Of a DNA stretch of 64,000 nucleotides, positions 33,449 to 42,179 are shown one piece after another (the stretch's first letter is position 1; every line of letters starts with the position of its first letter). Source of the stretch: UBA5336 sp038745855 (GTDB taxonomy: Bacteria > Pseudomonadota > Alphaproteobacteria > Caulobacterales > Hyphomonadaceae); the NCBI GenBank assembly GCA_038745855.1, contig JBCDLC010000012.1, forward strand, positions 1-64,000, written 5' to 3'. A model generated the notes under the pieces. The model was given only the letters and a program-made list of their open reading frames with translations. It was not told where the DNA came from and did no database searches. The position numbers and the translations under genes were made by a program.

Positions 33449-34672
33449 ATGGGCCGCAGGAAGACAGATGAACAGACGACTGGCCGGTTTCTGGCACCGA
33501 TCTTGGTCTTCGCCGCGCCATCGCTCTTGTCGCTCAAAGCAATGGCACAGCCGGTCGGAGACCGCTTGCAAGTCGAGCCGATTGCTTCGGTCACCGTTGT
33601 TCTGGCGCCCGGCTTTGACGGCACTAACGCTGCCGACGGCATGGTGCCTGCTCAAGCCGGGTTGGGCGAAATATCTTTAGGCGCCCGCGCTGAGTATATT
33701 TTCGACTCGGGCGTAGAACTGGGCGGGCGACTGGTTTGGAGAGTACAGCGCGATCACCCGGATCGGCCTGGTGGGACTGGCAGCCCAATTCAAGGCGCGG
33801 GTGACGTCGCCGGCGTATTCTCAGGCTTATCGTCTGCCGGTTCCAGCGGCGACGTTGGCCCGAGAGGGTCGGTGGAGTCGGCATTCATCTACTTGCGCGG
33901 CGGTTATGGCGAAGTCAGTGCCGGACGGGATACTGGTGTGGCGGCGCGGTTTTTCGAAGGCAATGTCGACGTTTTCACCCTGGCGCGAGGCAGCGATAGC
34001 AGGCTCGACGTTTCAGGACTGAATATCGTTCGGACACGAGCGGACCTCACCGGTCCTTCCACGAAGATCACCTATACCACCCCACGTATTCTCGGGCTGC
34101 GCGGCGGCGTTTCCTACACGCCTGAAGCGAATGCAGCGGGGTTGGACCGGAATCTTGCCTTCAGCGCTGACGGTGTCGATCGCCCGGACATCGCCGACGC
34201 CTGGGAGGTGGCGCTTAACGCGTCCCGGCGTTTTCGGGATAGTGGCGTCCGCGTCAGAGCCGGGGCCGGCTATGCCAGCGCGTCGGTAGACCGATCTTCG
34301 CCCACAGAAACGCTCGAAAACCGGGTGAATGTCGCCAGCATCGGCGGCGAGATCAGTCGCGGTCCGGTCGCCTTCGGTGCATCTCTGTTGAGTTCGAACG
34401 ATGGATCTGGCGACGGGGACTACACGGCCTGGTCGGTGGGAGCCGCATATGAGTGGCGCGATTGGACCGGGTCGCTCAATTTCGGACGTGCGGAAGCCAA
34501 TCTCCCAGCCCTTGATGGAGAAGCACTGTCTGCGGGTATTTCGCGCGAGGTGGGTAAGTACGGCACATTTACTTTTGGCTATCAAGACATTCGGGCGTCA
34601 TCTTCTGCTGATGCCGGCTATTTCTCTCGTAATCGTGCGGGGCTTGTGATCGAATTATCACTGTCCCTGTAG
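33449..34672 (+). CDS. Gram-negative porin
   Basis: This 407-residue outer-membrane protein has a long signal region ending near AMA-QP (about residue 33). The mature part alternates beta strands with Gly/Asp-rich turns, such as LGARAEYIFDSGVELGGRL, YLRGGYGEVSAGRDTGVA and KITYTTPRILGLRGGVSY. It ends IELSLSL, with hydrophobic residues at alternating positions as recognised by the BAM machinery. It resembles the general diffusion porins of alphaproteobacteria; substrate specificity is unknown. Confidence 0.85.
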   Translation: MGRRKTDEQTTGRFLAPILVFAAPSLLSLKAMAQPVGDRLQVEPIASVTVVLAPGFDGTNAADGMVPAQAGLGEISLGARAEYIFDSGVELGGRLVWRVQRDHPDRPGGTGSPIQGAGDVAGVFSGLSSAGSSGDVGPRGSVESAFIYLRGGYGEVSAGRDTGVAARFFEGNVDVFTLARGSDSRLDVSGLNIVRTRADLTGPSTKITYTTPRILGLRGGVSYTPEANAAGLDRNLAFSADGVDRPDIADAWEVALNASRRFRDSGVRVRAGAGYASASVDRSSPTETLENRVNVASIGGEISRGPVAFGASLLSSNDGSGDGDYTAWSVGAAYEWRDWTGSLNFGRAEANLPALDGEALSAGISREVGKYGTFTFGYQDIRASSSADAGYFSRNRAGLVIELSLSL

Positions 34673-34748
34673 AAAAGGATCGTTGACTGTTTCTTCAGTG
34701 GTCCAGGCGTAGCTTCGAGACTATGTCTAGATGAGAGGAGTGGGACAA

Positions 34749-35204
34749 ATGCGCGGGACATCCGTAATCTGCGGATTTTTGATGCTGGCAACGCCAATAG
34801 CGTTTGCCGACGAAGCAATGGTGACCGCTCCCGAACCGCTCGATCTCGTGGATGCTGGCAACGTATCGTTGAACGAAGCGCCAGCATGGTATCAACAATT
34901 CACGGTCACGGACCCTGGTTTTGTGACACCTGAAGCCGCGCTCGAGGGATACACTCAAAAAGATCTGAAGCTGCAATGGCTGAAAACAGGGCGTTGGGAA
35001 CTCACATTGGACTTGACGAGCCGTAATGACCTTTCCGCCTTGCCTAGGGAAGAGATGGCCGCCGGTGCGACCTTCCAGATTACACCGCGCATTTCTGTTG
35101 GCGGCGATCTGAGCGTCGGCGCCCAGGAGCTCGATGATCAGTCTGAGTGGGAAAATCAGGATATCGAGGCTGGCATTCGGCTTCGGTCGGCATTCAGATT
35201 TTAG
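34749..35204 (+). CDS. NtrZ-like periplasmic protein
   Basis: This 151-residue protein has a signal peptide (about 1-20, ending AFA-DE) and a C-terminal domain with GRWELTLDLTSRND, GATFQITPRISVGGDLSVG and a final EAGIRLRSAFRF. The ending looks like the NtrZ family of alphaproteobacterial periplasmic proteins proposed to act on the NtrY kinase. An outer-membrane beta segment is an alternative reading. AGGAG lies eight bases before the ATG at 34749, favouring it over the ATG at 34731. Confidence 0.6.
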   Translation: MRGTSVICGFLMLATPIAFADEAMVTAPEPLDLVDAGNVSLNEAPAWYQQFTVTDPGFVTPEAALEGYTQKDLKLQWLKTGRWELTLDLTSRNDLSALPREEMAAGATFQITPRISVGGDLSVGAQELDDQSEWENQDIEAGIRLRSAFRF

Positions 35205-35228
35205 AGATGCACCTGAGCTAACCGCGAA

Positions 35229-35777
35229 TTAGCGCAGAAAGGCCCTGCTGTTTTCGACGAAAGCAATGCCCATGTGCCCAGCTACACTGTGGGCGTTCCG
35301 GGCGTTGATGCCGCCGAGCGCATAGAGCGGGGCCCGACTCATTCTGGCGATTTTCCGGGCGCGACGTGGACCGAGGGCGGACGTTGCTGTTTTCGATTTC
35401 GACGGAAAAATCGTTGATACTAGCGCCGCGTCTATACCGCGCGGCAGTTTGGCGATCGGTTTGCTCTGGTGCCAACTCATGGTCATGAGCCTGAATTTTC
35501 CCGCCCAGCGCTTCGCCAAATGGGCTTGAGCCTCGGGCCAATGCACGCCGTCGGCGCCAACCTGTCGTGCGAGCTCGGGGTCATTTGCTATCAGAAGACG
35601 CCAGTCTTTATTGCGACAGACACGGGCAAGCTTCATCGCCAACCCTTCGCAGCCCGGTGCCCCAAAGTGCCTGTAAACAACTCCCCATCCCGGCGCAAAG
35701 CCGGCCGTGAGCGCCATATCAACTGGCAAACGCTCCGGATCGGTCAGGACGAGGATTGGTGGCAGGTGGTTTGGCAT
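35229..35777 (-). CDS. Thiamine phosphate synthase family protein
   Basis: This 182-residue TIM-barrel protein resembles ThiE/TenI: LVLTDPERLP near 10, LLIANDPELARQVGADGVHWPE near 62-83, and APLYALGGINARNA near 150-163. ThiE joins the pyrimidine and thiazole precursors of thiamine. It is shorter than classic ThiE, and the phosphate-binding and pyrimidine residues cannot be confirmed by eye. It could be a second copy or a TenI-type aminohydrolase. The ATG at 35777 matches the family start. It diverges from yggS. Confidence 0.7.
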   Translation of the reverse strand: MPNHLPPILVLTDPERLPVDMALTAGFAPGWGVVYRHFGAPGCEGLAMKLARVCRNKDWRLLIANDPELARQVGADGVHWPEAQAHLAKRWAGKFRLMTMSWHQSKPIAKLPRGIDAALVSTIFPSKSKTATSALGPRRARKIARMSRAPLYALGGINARNAHSVAGHMGIAFVENSRAFLR

Positions 35778-35889
35778 GGCCAGGGATGCGCGCCGCGAAG
35801 CGGATTTGAAGCGCCGCCTTGCCGTTCTTGCCGCGCACGCTCTGGTTTTTGTATTGGCGACGATATCTCGGTTGGAAAGGGAAGCCATC

Positions 35890-36558
35890 GTGTCTCATCA
35901 GCCTGAATTCGACGTCGCGGGCCGTCTCGGCGCATGCAAGGATGCCCTCGATGAAGCGGCGGCCGGACGAGTGGTACAGCTCGTCGCTGCGAGCAAACGC
36001 CAACCGGACGACAGGATCAACGCTGCTCTTGCGGCCGGACATCGGTGCTTCGGTGAAAACCGCGTTCAGGAAGCACAACAACGCTGGTCTCACCGGAGAG
36101 AAATATATCCCGATCTCAAACTACACCTGATTGGACCGTTGCAGACGAACAAGTCCGAAGATGCCGTCGCCCTTTTTGACGTGATTGAAACTCTCGACCG
36201 CCCCAAGCTCGCGCGCACCCTCGCTGCTGCCATGGAGAAGACCGGCCGGGACTTGCCGTGTCTGATCCAGGTCAATACCGGGGAAGAACCGCAGAAATCG
36301 GGTGTTGTGCCGTTGGAATTGGACGCGCTTTTCTCGATCGCCACGGAGGAATGCGGACTGACGGTTTCGGGATTGATGTGCATACCGCCCGCCGATGAGC
36401 CAGCGGCGCCGCACTTCGCGCTTCTTGGAAAGCTTGGGGCGGCGCTGGGCGTTCCGCTCCTGTCGATGGGTATGAGTGCTGACTATGTGCTTGCCGCCCA
36501 GATGGGCGCGACGCATGTCCGGGTCGGTTCAGGCATGTTTGGTGCTCGCGACGGATAG
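35890..36558 (+). CDS. yggS: YggS-family pyridoxal-phosphate homeostasis protein
   Basis: This 222-residue PLP-binding barrel maintains vitamin B6 and amino-acid balance. The PLP lysine is in LVAASKRQP near 32-40, GENRVQEAQQRW is near 57-68, and LHLIGPLQTNKSE near 79-91. The C-terminal LSMGMSADYVLAAQMGATHVRVGSGMFG region fits closely. It starts with GTG at 35890 after AAAGGGA; upstream in-frame codons overlap the divergent gene and are not conserved. Confidence 0.92.
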   Translation: MSHQPEFDVAGRLGACKDALDEAAAGRVVQLVAASKRQPDDRINAALAAGHRCFGENRVQEAQQRWSHRREIYPDLKLHLIGPLQTNKSEDAVALFDVIETLDRPKLARTLAAAMEKTGRDLPCLIQVNTGEEPQKSGVVPLELDALFSIATEECGLTVSGLMCIPPADEPAAPHFALLGKLGAALGVPLLSMGMSADYVLAAQMGATHVRVGSGMFGARDG

Positions 36559-36587
36559 ACCGACGCGCACGGCGGAAACGCCTGGGA

Positions 36588-37886
36588 TCAGCTTCCTTCG
36601 AAGGGATCGCGCATCAGGATAACGTCCTCCCGCTCGGGGCTTGTTGATACCAGTGCGGCAGGCTTTCCGACCAGTTCCTCAAGTCGCCGGACATATTTCA
36701 CCGCTTCCGCAGGAAGATCGTTCCAACTGCGCGCGCCGCGGGTCGATTGCGACCAGCCTGTCATCGTTTCGTAGATCGGTTCGATCGCTGCTTGGGCTGC
36801 AGCTGTTGGCGGTAGATGATCCAGCACGGCGTCGCCTGACCTGTATCCGGTGCAGATCTTGATGGTTTCGAAGCCGTCCAGAACATCCAGTTTCGTGAGC
36901 GCCAAGCCCGTGACACCAGAAACGTCACACGCTTGCCGGACCATGACAGCGTCAAACCAGCCACATCGGCGGGCCCGGCCGGTCACTGTTCCAAATTCAT
37001 GGCCACGCTCGCCGAGTCGTTGGCCGATGTTGTTTTGTTGTTCGGTTGGGAAAGGACCGGCGCCAACCCGTGTGGTGTAGGCTTTCGCCAAGCCCAGAAC
37101 ATAGGAGACAGCGCGTGGACCGAGGCCCGTTCCGGCCGCTGCTTGCCCGGCGACCGTGTTCGACGATGTGACGAAGGGGTAAGTCCCGTGGTCCACGTCG
37201 AGCATGACGCCTTGGGCGCCCTCGAACAGGATACGTCGCCCGAGTTTTGCACTGTCGTTCAGCCGACGCCAGGCCGGTCCTGCGAAGGGCAGAATCCTGG
37301 CGGCAATGGCGTGCAGGTCGGTCTTAAGCTGCGCCGCATCCGGCGCTGGGAGTCCAAGACCTGTGCGGAGCGGCGCATGATGCGCAATCAGCCGATCCAG
37401 CTTCATATCGAGGGCGGCCTCGTCCGCGAGATCGGCGACGCGGATTGCGCGACGGCCAACTTTGTCCTCATAGGCCGGACCAATACCGCGCTTCGTCGTT
37501 CCGATCTTCGCGTCATCGGTCGCTGCGCCTTCGCGGGCGGCGTCCAGATCCTTGTGCCACGGGAGGATGAGGGTTGCGTTGTCGGCAATGACCAACTCGC
37601 CAGGTCCAAGATGGATGCCTGCTTGAGCCATGCTGTCGACTTCAGAAATGAACTGCCAGGGGTCAACCACGACGCCATTGCCGATGATCGACAGCTTTCC
37701 ACCCCTTACGACACCTGAGGGCAGGAGGTTCAGCTTGAAGGTCTTGTCCCCGATGACAAGTGTGTGCCCAGCATTATGGCCACCCTGGAACCGCGCAATC
37801 ACATCGGCTCGATGGCTCAGCCAGTCGACGATCTTGCCTTTGCCTTCGTCGCCCCATTGGGCACCCACTACGACAACACCGGCCAT
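36588..37886 (-). CDS. purA: Adenylosuccinate synthetase
   Basis: This 432-residue enzyme joins IMP and aspartate using GTP, the first committed step to AMP. The GTP loop GAQWGDEGKGK is at 8-18, QGGHNAGHTLV near 34-44, GTTKRGIGPAYEDK near 128-141, and TTRVGAGPFPTE near 268. Length is normal. It converges on yggS with a 29-base gap. Confidence 0.96.
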   Translation of the reverse strand: MAGVVVVGAQWGDEGKGKIVDWLSHRADVIARFQGGHNAGHTLVIGDKTFKLNLLPSGVVRGGKLSIIGNGVVVDPWQFISEVDSMAQAGIHLGPGELVIADNATLILPWHKDLDAAREGAATDDAKIGTTKRGIGPAYEDKVGRRAIRVADLADEAALDMKLDRLIAHHAPLRTGLGLPAPDAAQLKTDLHAIAARILPFAGPAWRRLNDSAKLGRRILFEGAQGVMLDVDHGTYPFVTSSNTVAGQAAAGTGLGPRAVSYVLGLAKAYTTRVGAGPFPTEQQNNIGQRLGERGHEFGTVTGRARRCGWFDAVMVRQACDVSGVTGLALTKLDVLDGFETIKICTGYRSGDAVLDHLPPTAAAQAAIEPIYETMTGWSQSTRGARSWNDLPAEAVKYVRRLEELVGKPAALVSTSPEREDVILMRDPFEGS

Positions 37887-38107
37887 TCTCGGTCCTCCGG
37901 AGACAAACGGACGTCAAGCAGCATTGGTTAGGAGGATTGGCAAGTGCAGAGCAGGGATTCCTGTGAGCAATCTGGGGATCGGCGCTTTCGGCCGATACCC
38001 AGGTAGGGGGTTTCCACGCTTTATATGACTTGAGCAGGGTCAATCCACCTTGACGCATCTCCGTGTCCGTTCCCCAATGGCTGGAAAAGATACAAGAGAG
38101 GGAAGTC

Positions 38108-39004
38108 ATGGCTCAACTCGAGGGAAAAGTCGCGGTTATCACGGGCGCTGCGAGCGGAATTGGGCTGGCAAGCGTTGAGACGTTCGTTGCCAGCGGAGCG
38201 AAAGTTGTCGCTGCCGATATCCAGGTCGACAAGGGCGAAGCGCTTGAGGAGCGGTTCGGCGCCGATACTGTCCGGTTTACGAAATGCGATGTGACGCAAA
38301 CTGAAGATCTCTCGGCGATGTTCCAGCTTGCTGACGAGGCTTTTGGCGGTCTGGATATCCTTTTCAACAATGCTGGGCACGGCGGAACTCCGGCGGGCGT
38401 TGAAGACTTTGATGGGGCTGGTTTCGACGCGACCATCTCTCTTCTCCTGAAATCTGTCTTTGAGGGCACCCATCTGGCGCTGCCGCACTTCAAGAAGCGC
38501 GGCGGCGGAAGTGTCGTGAATACCTCGTCGATCAGTGCGATTTCAGCCGGTTATGCGCCAATCACATACTCTGTTTGCAAGAAAGGCGTGGCGCACTTTT
38601 CCAAGCTCGCCGCAGCTGAGCTGTCACAATACAAGGTGCGCGTGAACGCGATCTTGCCTGGGTTTATTGCGACCTCCATTTTCGGCTCGTCTCTCGGGAT
38701 GAGCAGGGAACAGGCGGCACAGATGGCGGAACTCGTGGCCCAGAATGGGGGCAAGATCCAACCGGCTGGTCGCACGGGCGAAGGAAAGGACATCGCGGAG
38801 ATGGCCGCGTTCCTGGCCTCAGATGCTGCGAGTTTCATCACGGGCGGAGAGTTCGTGGTGGATGGCGGAATAACCGTTGGTCCTACCCATAGCTGGCGCA
38901 CGGATGAGGGCGGGCCAATTCTGGATGCCCTTGGGATTACGCCGGAACAGGCCGAGCAGATGGTGCAGATGCAGCTTGCCGGTGCCCAGGCTCAGGACGG
39001 TTGA
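38108..39004 (+). CDS. Short-chain dehydrogenase/reductase
   Basis: This 298-residue classical SDR has the cofactor site TGAASGIG near 13-20, NNAGHGG near 89-95, a catalytic serine in NTSSISA and the YSVCK Tyr-Lys pair near 155-159. The Asp after the second strand (AADIQ) suggests NAD rather than NADP. About 30 extra residues follow the usual end and may shape the active site or an oligomer contact. Substrate unknown. GAGGGAAG precedes the ATG. It overlaps the transporter gene as TTGA. Confidence 0.87.
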   Translation: MAQLEGKVAVITGAASGIGLASVETFVASGAKVVAADIQVDKGEALEERFGADTVRFTKCDVTQTEDLSAMFQLADEAFGGLDILFNNAGHGGTPAGVEDFDGAGFDATISLLLKSVFEGTHLALPHFKKRGGGSVVNTSSISAISAGYAPITYSVCKKGVAHFSKLAAAELSQYKVRVNAILPGFIATSIFGSSLGMSREQAAQMAELVAQNGGKIQPAGRTGEGKDIAEMAAFLASDAASFITGGEFVVDGGITVGPTHSWRTDEGGPILDALGITPEQAEQMVQMQLAGAQAQDG

Positions 39005-40005
39005 TCCCCCGGCAACCCCGCCTGATTGATGCCGATCTGCCTGGTGTATCGTCCGCCCAGGCCCAAGCTGTGGCGAGCAGTCGGCGCAGTGGAAACCTGA
39101 AGGGTGCACTCTGGATGCTCGCATCCGGCGTTGGATTCACGGTCTACGTCGTTTTGGCCAAGCTGATTTCCAGCGACGTGCACCCCATGATCATCGCTTT
39201 CTTTCGGGCCTTTTTCGGTGTGCTGATCATGGCCCCTTTGATCGTGCGCAATGGTCCCTCCTTTTTCGCAACCGACCGGTTGGGATTGATCCTCCTGCGC
39301 AGTGTGTTCGGCACATTGGGCTTTATTCTGAGCTTGCTGGCGATCTCGGATTTCTTCGATCTTCCGCTGTCGCAATTCAATGCGGTGTCGTTTTCCCGCC
39401 CGCTGTTCGTCGCGATCCTGGCGGCCGTTTTGCTGCGAGAGTTTGTGGGGCCCAGGCGGTGGATTGCGATCGCGATCGGCTTCGTCGGTGTTCTTGTCAT
39501 GGTGGTGCCTGACCAGATCTTCTTCTGGCTGCCTGGGCGTACCCCTTCTGCGCTTTCCCTCGACATGGGGACCGTGCTGGCATTGGGCAGCGCGTTTGCG
39601 TTTGCCGGGGCCATTGTCCTGGTGAAGTCCCTTTCGGCACACCATTCGGCGGGGCAGTTGCTGGCATGGGCGAATGTCTTGTCGACCATCCTGCTGCTGC
39701 CATTGGCGATATGGTACTGGTCAATGCCGACGGCGTGGGAGTGGTTCTTGATCACCGCCATGGCCGCAGCGGGGCTGGGCGCGCAGTATTGTTATGTCCG
39801 TGCGATGGCGATCGGGGATGCGTCTTTCCTCTCAGCCATGGATTATCTGCGATTGCCCATGGCGGCCGGTGCCGACTGGCTGCTCTTCAAGCTGTTGCCG
39901 GGGATGTTCGTGTGGCTGGGGGCCGCCATCATTATTGCATCGACGTTGTACATCACGCTCCGCGAGGCGCGATCGCGTACGTCTGGCGGCGGTGGTCCAT
40001 CCTGA
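39001..40005 (+). CDS. EamA-family (DMT) transporter
   Basis: This 334-residue inner-membrane protein has ten predicted helices in two EamA repeats (about 35-165 and 180-320), as in drug/metabolite exporters. RAFFGVLIMAPL near 64 and AAGLGAQYCYVRAMAIGDASFLSAMDYLRLP near 255-285 are typical of the group. The start is TTG overlapping the dehydrogenase stop as TTGA, so the two are probably coupled. The substrate cannot be predicted. Confidence 0.85.
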   Translation: MIPRQPRLIDADLPGVSSAQAQAVASSRRSGNLKGALWMLASGVGFTVYVVLAKLISSDVHPMIIAFFRAFFGVLIMAPLIVRNGPSFFATDRLGLILLRSVFGTLGFILSLLAISDFFDLPLSQFNAVSFSRPLFVAILAAVLLREFVGPRRWIAIAIGFVGVLVMVVPDQIFFWLPGRTPSALSLDMGTVLALGSAFAFAGAIVLVKSLSAHHSAGQLLAWANVLSTILLLPLAIWYWSMPTAWEWFLITAMAAAGLGAQYCYVRAMAIGDASFLSAMDYLRLPMAAGADWLLFKLLPGMFVWLGAAIIIASTLYITLREARSRTSGGGGPS

Positions 40006-40117
40006 TCGTCTGGGATCTCAATGGGGCAATTGACGTTGCGGCCAGCACGTCTGCCCGGCCCGCGCGGGTGCGCGTCCGGTGCTTTCTTGCTGGTATGCCG
40101 CCGTCTGGCGCCCCGTT

Positions 40118-40531
40118 TCAGGGCGCGGCGGACGGATTGGCGGGGATCGTGCGATCTCCGCTTGTCCGATTTGTCTTCTGCTTGCCCATCGCCATTGAAT
40201 GCCGCGGCTGCCCGAAGCGGCTTTCAAACCCAGTCCGGCCAAATCCGGATGCACCTAACCCAAATGCATCCGAACGGTTCGCAGGCTCAGCCCAATGCGC
40301 CTGCGCTGGTGTATGGATCGGCTCATCGTTCACCGGCGGCTTTATCCCGCTAATGATCGTGTTTTCGGACAAGCGGACGTCGGGGGCCCATTCCCGGTCT
40401 ATCCTGTCGTCAAACGTCGCTCCATCGGGCTGGGGGTCACCCATAGCTTTCGCCACCGAACGGGCGCGGAGCCCGGCGGCGGCAATCACTAGGGCTGTCG
40501 CCCAGATCAAAAGGAGGATGAGAAGATCCAT
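40118..40531 (-). CDS. Hypothetical protein with N-terminal membrane segment
   Basis: I do not recognise this 137-residue product. Residues 2-20 form a hydrophobic segment, and the remainder is polar, Pro/Arg-rich and probably unstructured. It has no clear ribosome site. A 300-residue frame runs on the other strand but overlaps the transporter and is less plausible. It could be a real small membrane protein or a spurious frame. Confidence 0.4.
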   Translation of the reverse strand: MDLLILLLIWATALVIAAAGLRARSVAKAMGDPQPDGATFDDRIDREWAPDVRLSENTIISGIKPPVNDEPIHTPAQAHWAEPANRSDAFGLGASGFGRTGFESRFGQPRHSMAMGKQKTNRTSGDRTIPANPSAAP

Positions 40532-40722
40532 GGGCGTAGAATACCACTGGATTGGAGGGTGGGGATAAGATGGGCCGAATTATTTTTAGGGCGTTGTAAT
40601 TTTTTTGTTTTGTGTGGTTCGAGGTGTTGGATAAGCCGCCAAGGAGAGGCTGCGGGCTATCGAGTGTGGTCCCTGGTCGCGTGACGGATCGGGTCCCGGC
40701 AACCCCGTTCGCTTTGCGTGTC
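40532..40722. other. Intergenic stretch with T-rich run
   Basis: There is no gene in these 191 bases. A run of mainly T (about 40595-40612) is the most A/T-rich spot nearby. It could end a transcript of the monooxygenase-like gene or act as a promoter region for the leftward small gene; no paired stem is evident beside it. Confidence 0.35.
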
Positions 40723-41334
40723 TCATGCAACGAAAACGCGCCGGTAAAAACCCGGCTCGTTATCAGCGAAATCGATCCAATATTTGTTCTGAAAAGGAGG
40801 ATTGGCTGCGAGTGCGCGGAACGCGGCTTCTTCGGACCAGAAACCGAGATTGACGACCCGCTCGTTATCGAGGCTGACGTGGAAATTCGCGGTGAGCAAG
40901 GCAGGCGTTCTGGTGACCGCGGTTTCCGCCGCCTCCTTCGCAAGGGCCAGCATCGCGGCGATCCGAGATGCATCCCGCATTTCAAACAAGCCCGTGTGCG
41001 CGATTTCTGCATCCGGTCCATCCAGGGCGAGCGGTCCCTTGTTTGCGCTGGACGCCAGCCGAAAAAGACGTCCCGTCCAACGATCTGACCGGCCAATGCG
41101 CTCCAATTCCGCGCGATGGGCTTGTAGCCAGTCCGTGGCCGCATCCGGATCGGACCATTGCGCGTAGGAGAGCACCTTGTCGTCATCGAGCGAGCGATAG
41201 ACCGCCGCGCCGACAGCGCCGTGGTTTCTTGCTTTCTCGGCCGACGCTGAAAGCGCCCCTGTGAGGCCGGTTGCGTCTCTGCGAACATCGATCAGGGCCG
41301 TGCCGGTGTCTGGCATTGGCAATTCGAAATTCAT
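40723..41334 (-). CDS. Antibiotic-biosynthesis-monooxygenase-like protein, tandem domain
   Basis: This 203-residue protein appears to be two copies of the ABM ferredoxin-like fold. The first half contains YRSLDDDKVLSYAQWSDPDAA (about 46-66) and the second HVSLDNERVVNLGFWSEEAAF (about 151-171), which align without gaps. Family members include monooxygenases and haem-degrading enzymes, but many are uncharacterised. No signal peptide. It is monocistronic. Confidence 0.65.
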   Translation of the reverse strand: MNFELPMPDTGTALIDVRRDATGLTGALSASAEKARNHGAVGAAVYRSLDDDKVLSYAQWSDPDAATDWLQAHRAELERIGRSDRWTGRLFRLASSANKGPLALDGPDAEIAHTGLFEMRDASRIAAMLALAKEAAETAVTRTPALLTANFHVSLDNERVVNLGFWSEEAAFRALAANPPFQNKYWIDFADNEPGFYRRVFVA

Positions 41335-41398
41335 TCCAGCTCGCCTTCTCTCGCTACAATTTCGATGAACGTCGTTGAAGCCGCAGTGCGTGTCTCAT

Positions 41399-41686
41399 CT
41401 ACGAGTCGACGGTATCATATCTCCGCTCGAGATAGGACCGAACATCCGGGTCGAGGTGGACATCTTCGAGGGGCGTGAAAGGATCCGTCAGTGCGCAAAT
41501 CGAGCGGATCTGCACGCGTTCGATATCATCGAGGTAAGCCCACGCCGTGATTAGGTGTTGATCTGTCCTGAAACTGTAGACGAGGTAGTTGTACTCCATC
41601 TCCAGTTTCCCATCGGCGAAGATCTGCTCGCAATTGTGTTCGATCTTGAACGGTTCACTGGGGTCGTGATCGATTGATTTATCCAT
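41399..41686 (-). CDS. Small conserved-looking hypothetical protein
   Basis: I do not recognise this 95-residue acidic protein. It has no membrane segment. An aromatic central stretch (YNYLVYSFRTDQHLITAWAY, about 33-52) and a C-terminal Asp-rich end are visible. The composition and clean ATG suggest a real gene. Confidence 0.55.
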   Translation of the reverse strand: MDKSIDHDPSEPFKIEHNCEQIFADGKLEMEYNYLVYSFRTDQHLITAWAYLDDIERVQIRSICALTDPFTPLEDVHLDPDVRSYLERRYDTVDS

Positions 41687-41737
41687 GGTGCATTCGTCCC
41701 CTGCGCGGGATGTGTTCCCGGTGATGACAAGAACAGG

Positions 41738-42175
41738 CTAGTCGCGGCGGGGTATCACCTTGAATGTCCCCGTGCCCGTCATCAGCGTTCGGTCGCCGGC
41801 CCAAATCCGGCCTCGAACCGTGTGCAGGTCGCCCGTCGACCCGATGATTTTTCCAGTGCCTTCGACCCATTCCCCGAGCGCTGCGGATGAGAGGAAGTCA
41901 CATGTGAGCCGGACGGTGACCCACCAGGTGTCGTGGGATGCGCTGACCGCATGGCCCCATGCCATATCGGCAAATGTCATGAGCATGCCGCCATGGGCAT
42001 TGGACATGCCGTTGACGTGGTGTTCCTCGACCCGGAATGCCCGGCAGTAGTGTCCGCCTGGCTCTGCCGCTTCGTAGAGGGGGCCGACGAGGCGACCAAA
42101 GCCCCGATGCCAGGGCAAGACTGTGTAACCGTCAGGCACTGGTGCGGTTTGGGTGTCGTGGAGATCGTCGGCCAT
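41738..42175 (-). CDS. PaaI-family acyl-CoA thioesterase
   Basis: This 145-residue hotdog-fold protein resembles PaaI-type thioesterases that release CoA from acyl or aryl-CoA. NAHGGMLMTFADMAWGHA near 55-72 carries the HGG motif and the catalytic acid region. VTVRLTCDFLSSAALGEWVEGTG near 81-103 is the second conserved block. It starts four bases after the TIR-gene stop, so the two are probably cotranscribed. A longer start inside the TIR gene (42217) is possible. Confidence 0.78.
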   Translation of the reverse strand: MADDLHDTQTAPVPDGYTVLPWHRGFGRLVGPLYEAAEPGGHYCRAFRVEEHHVNGMSNAHGGMLMTFADMAWGHAVSASHDTWWVTVRLTCDFLSSAALGEWVEGTGKIIGSTGDLHTVRGRIWAGDRTLMTGTGTFKVIPRRD

Positions 42176-42179
42176 GGCG

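Noticed and set aside
39666..40568. A 300-residue plus-strand open frame
   Set aside because: It overlaps the transporter C-terminus in another frame and has biased, non-family composition.
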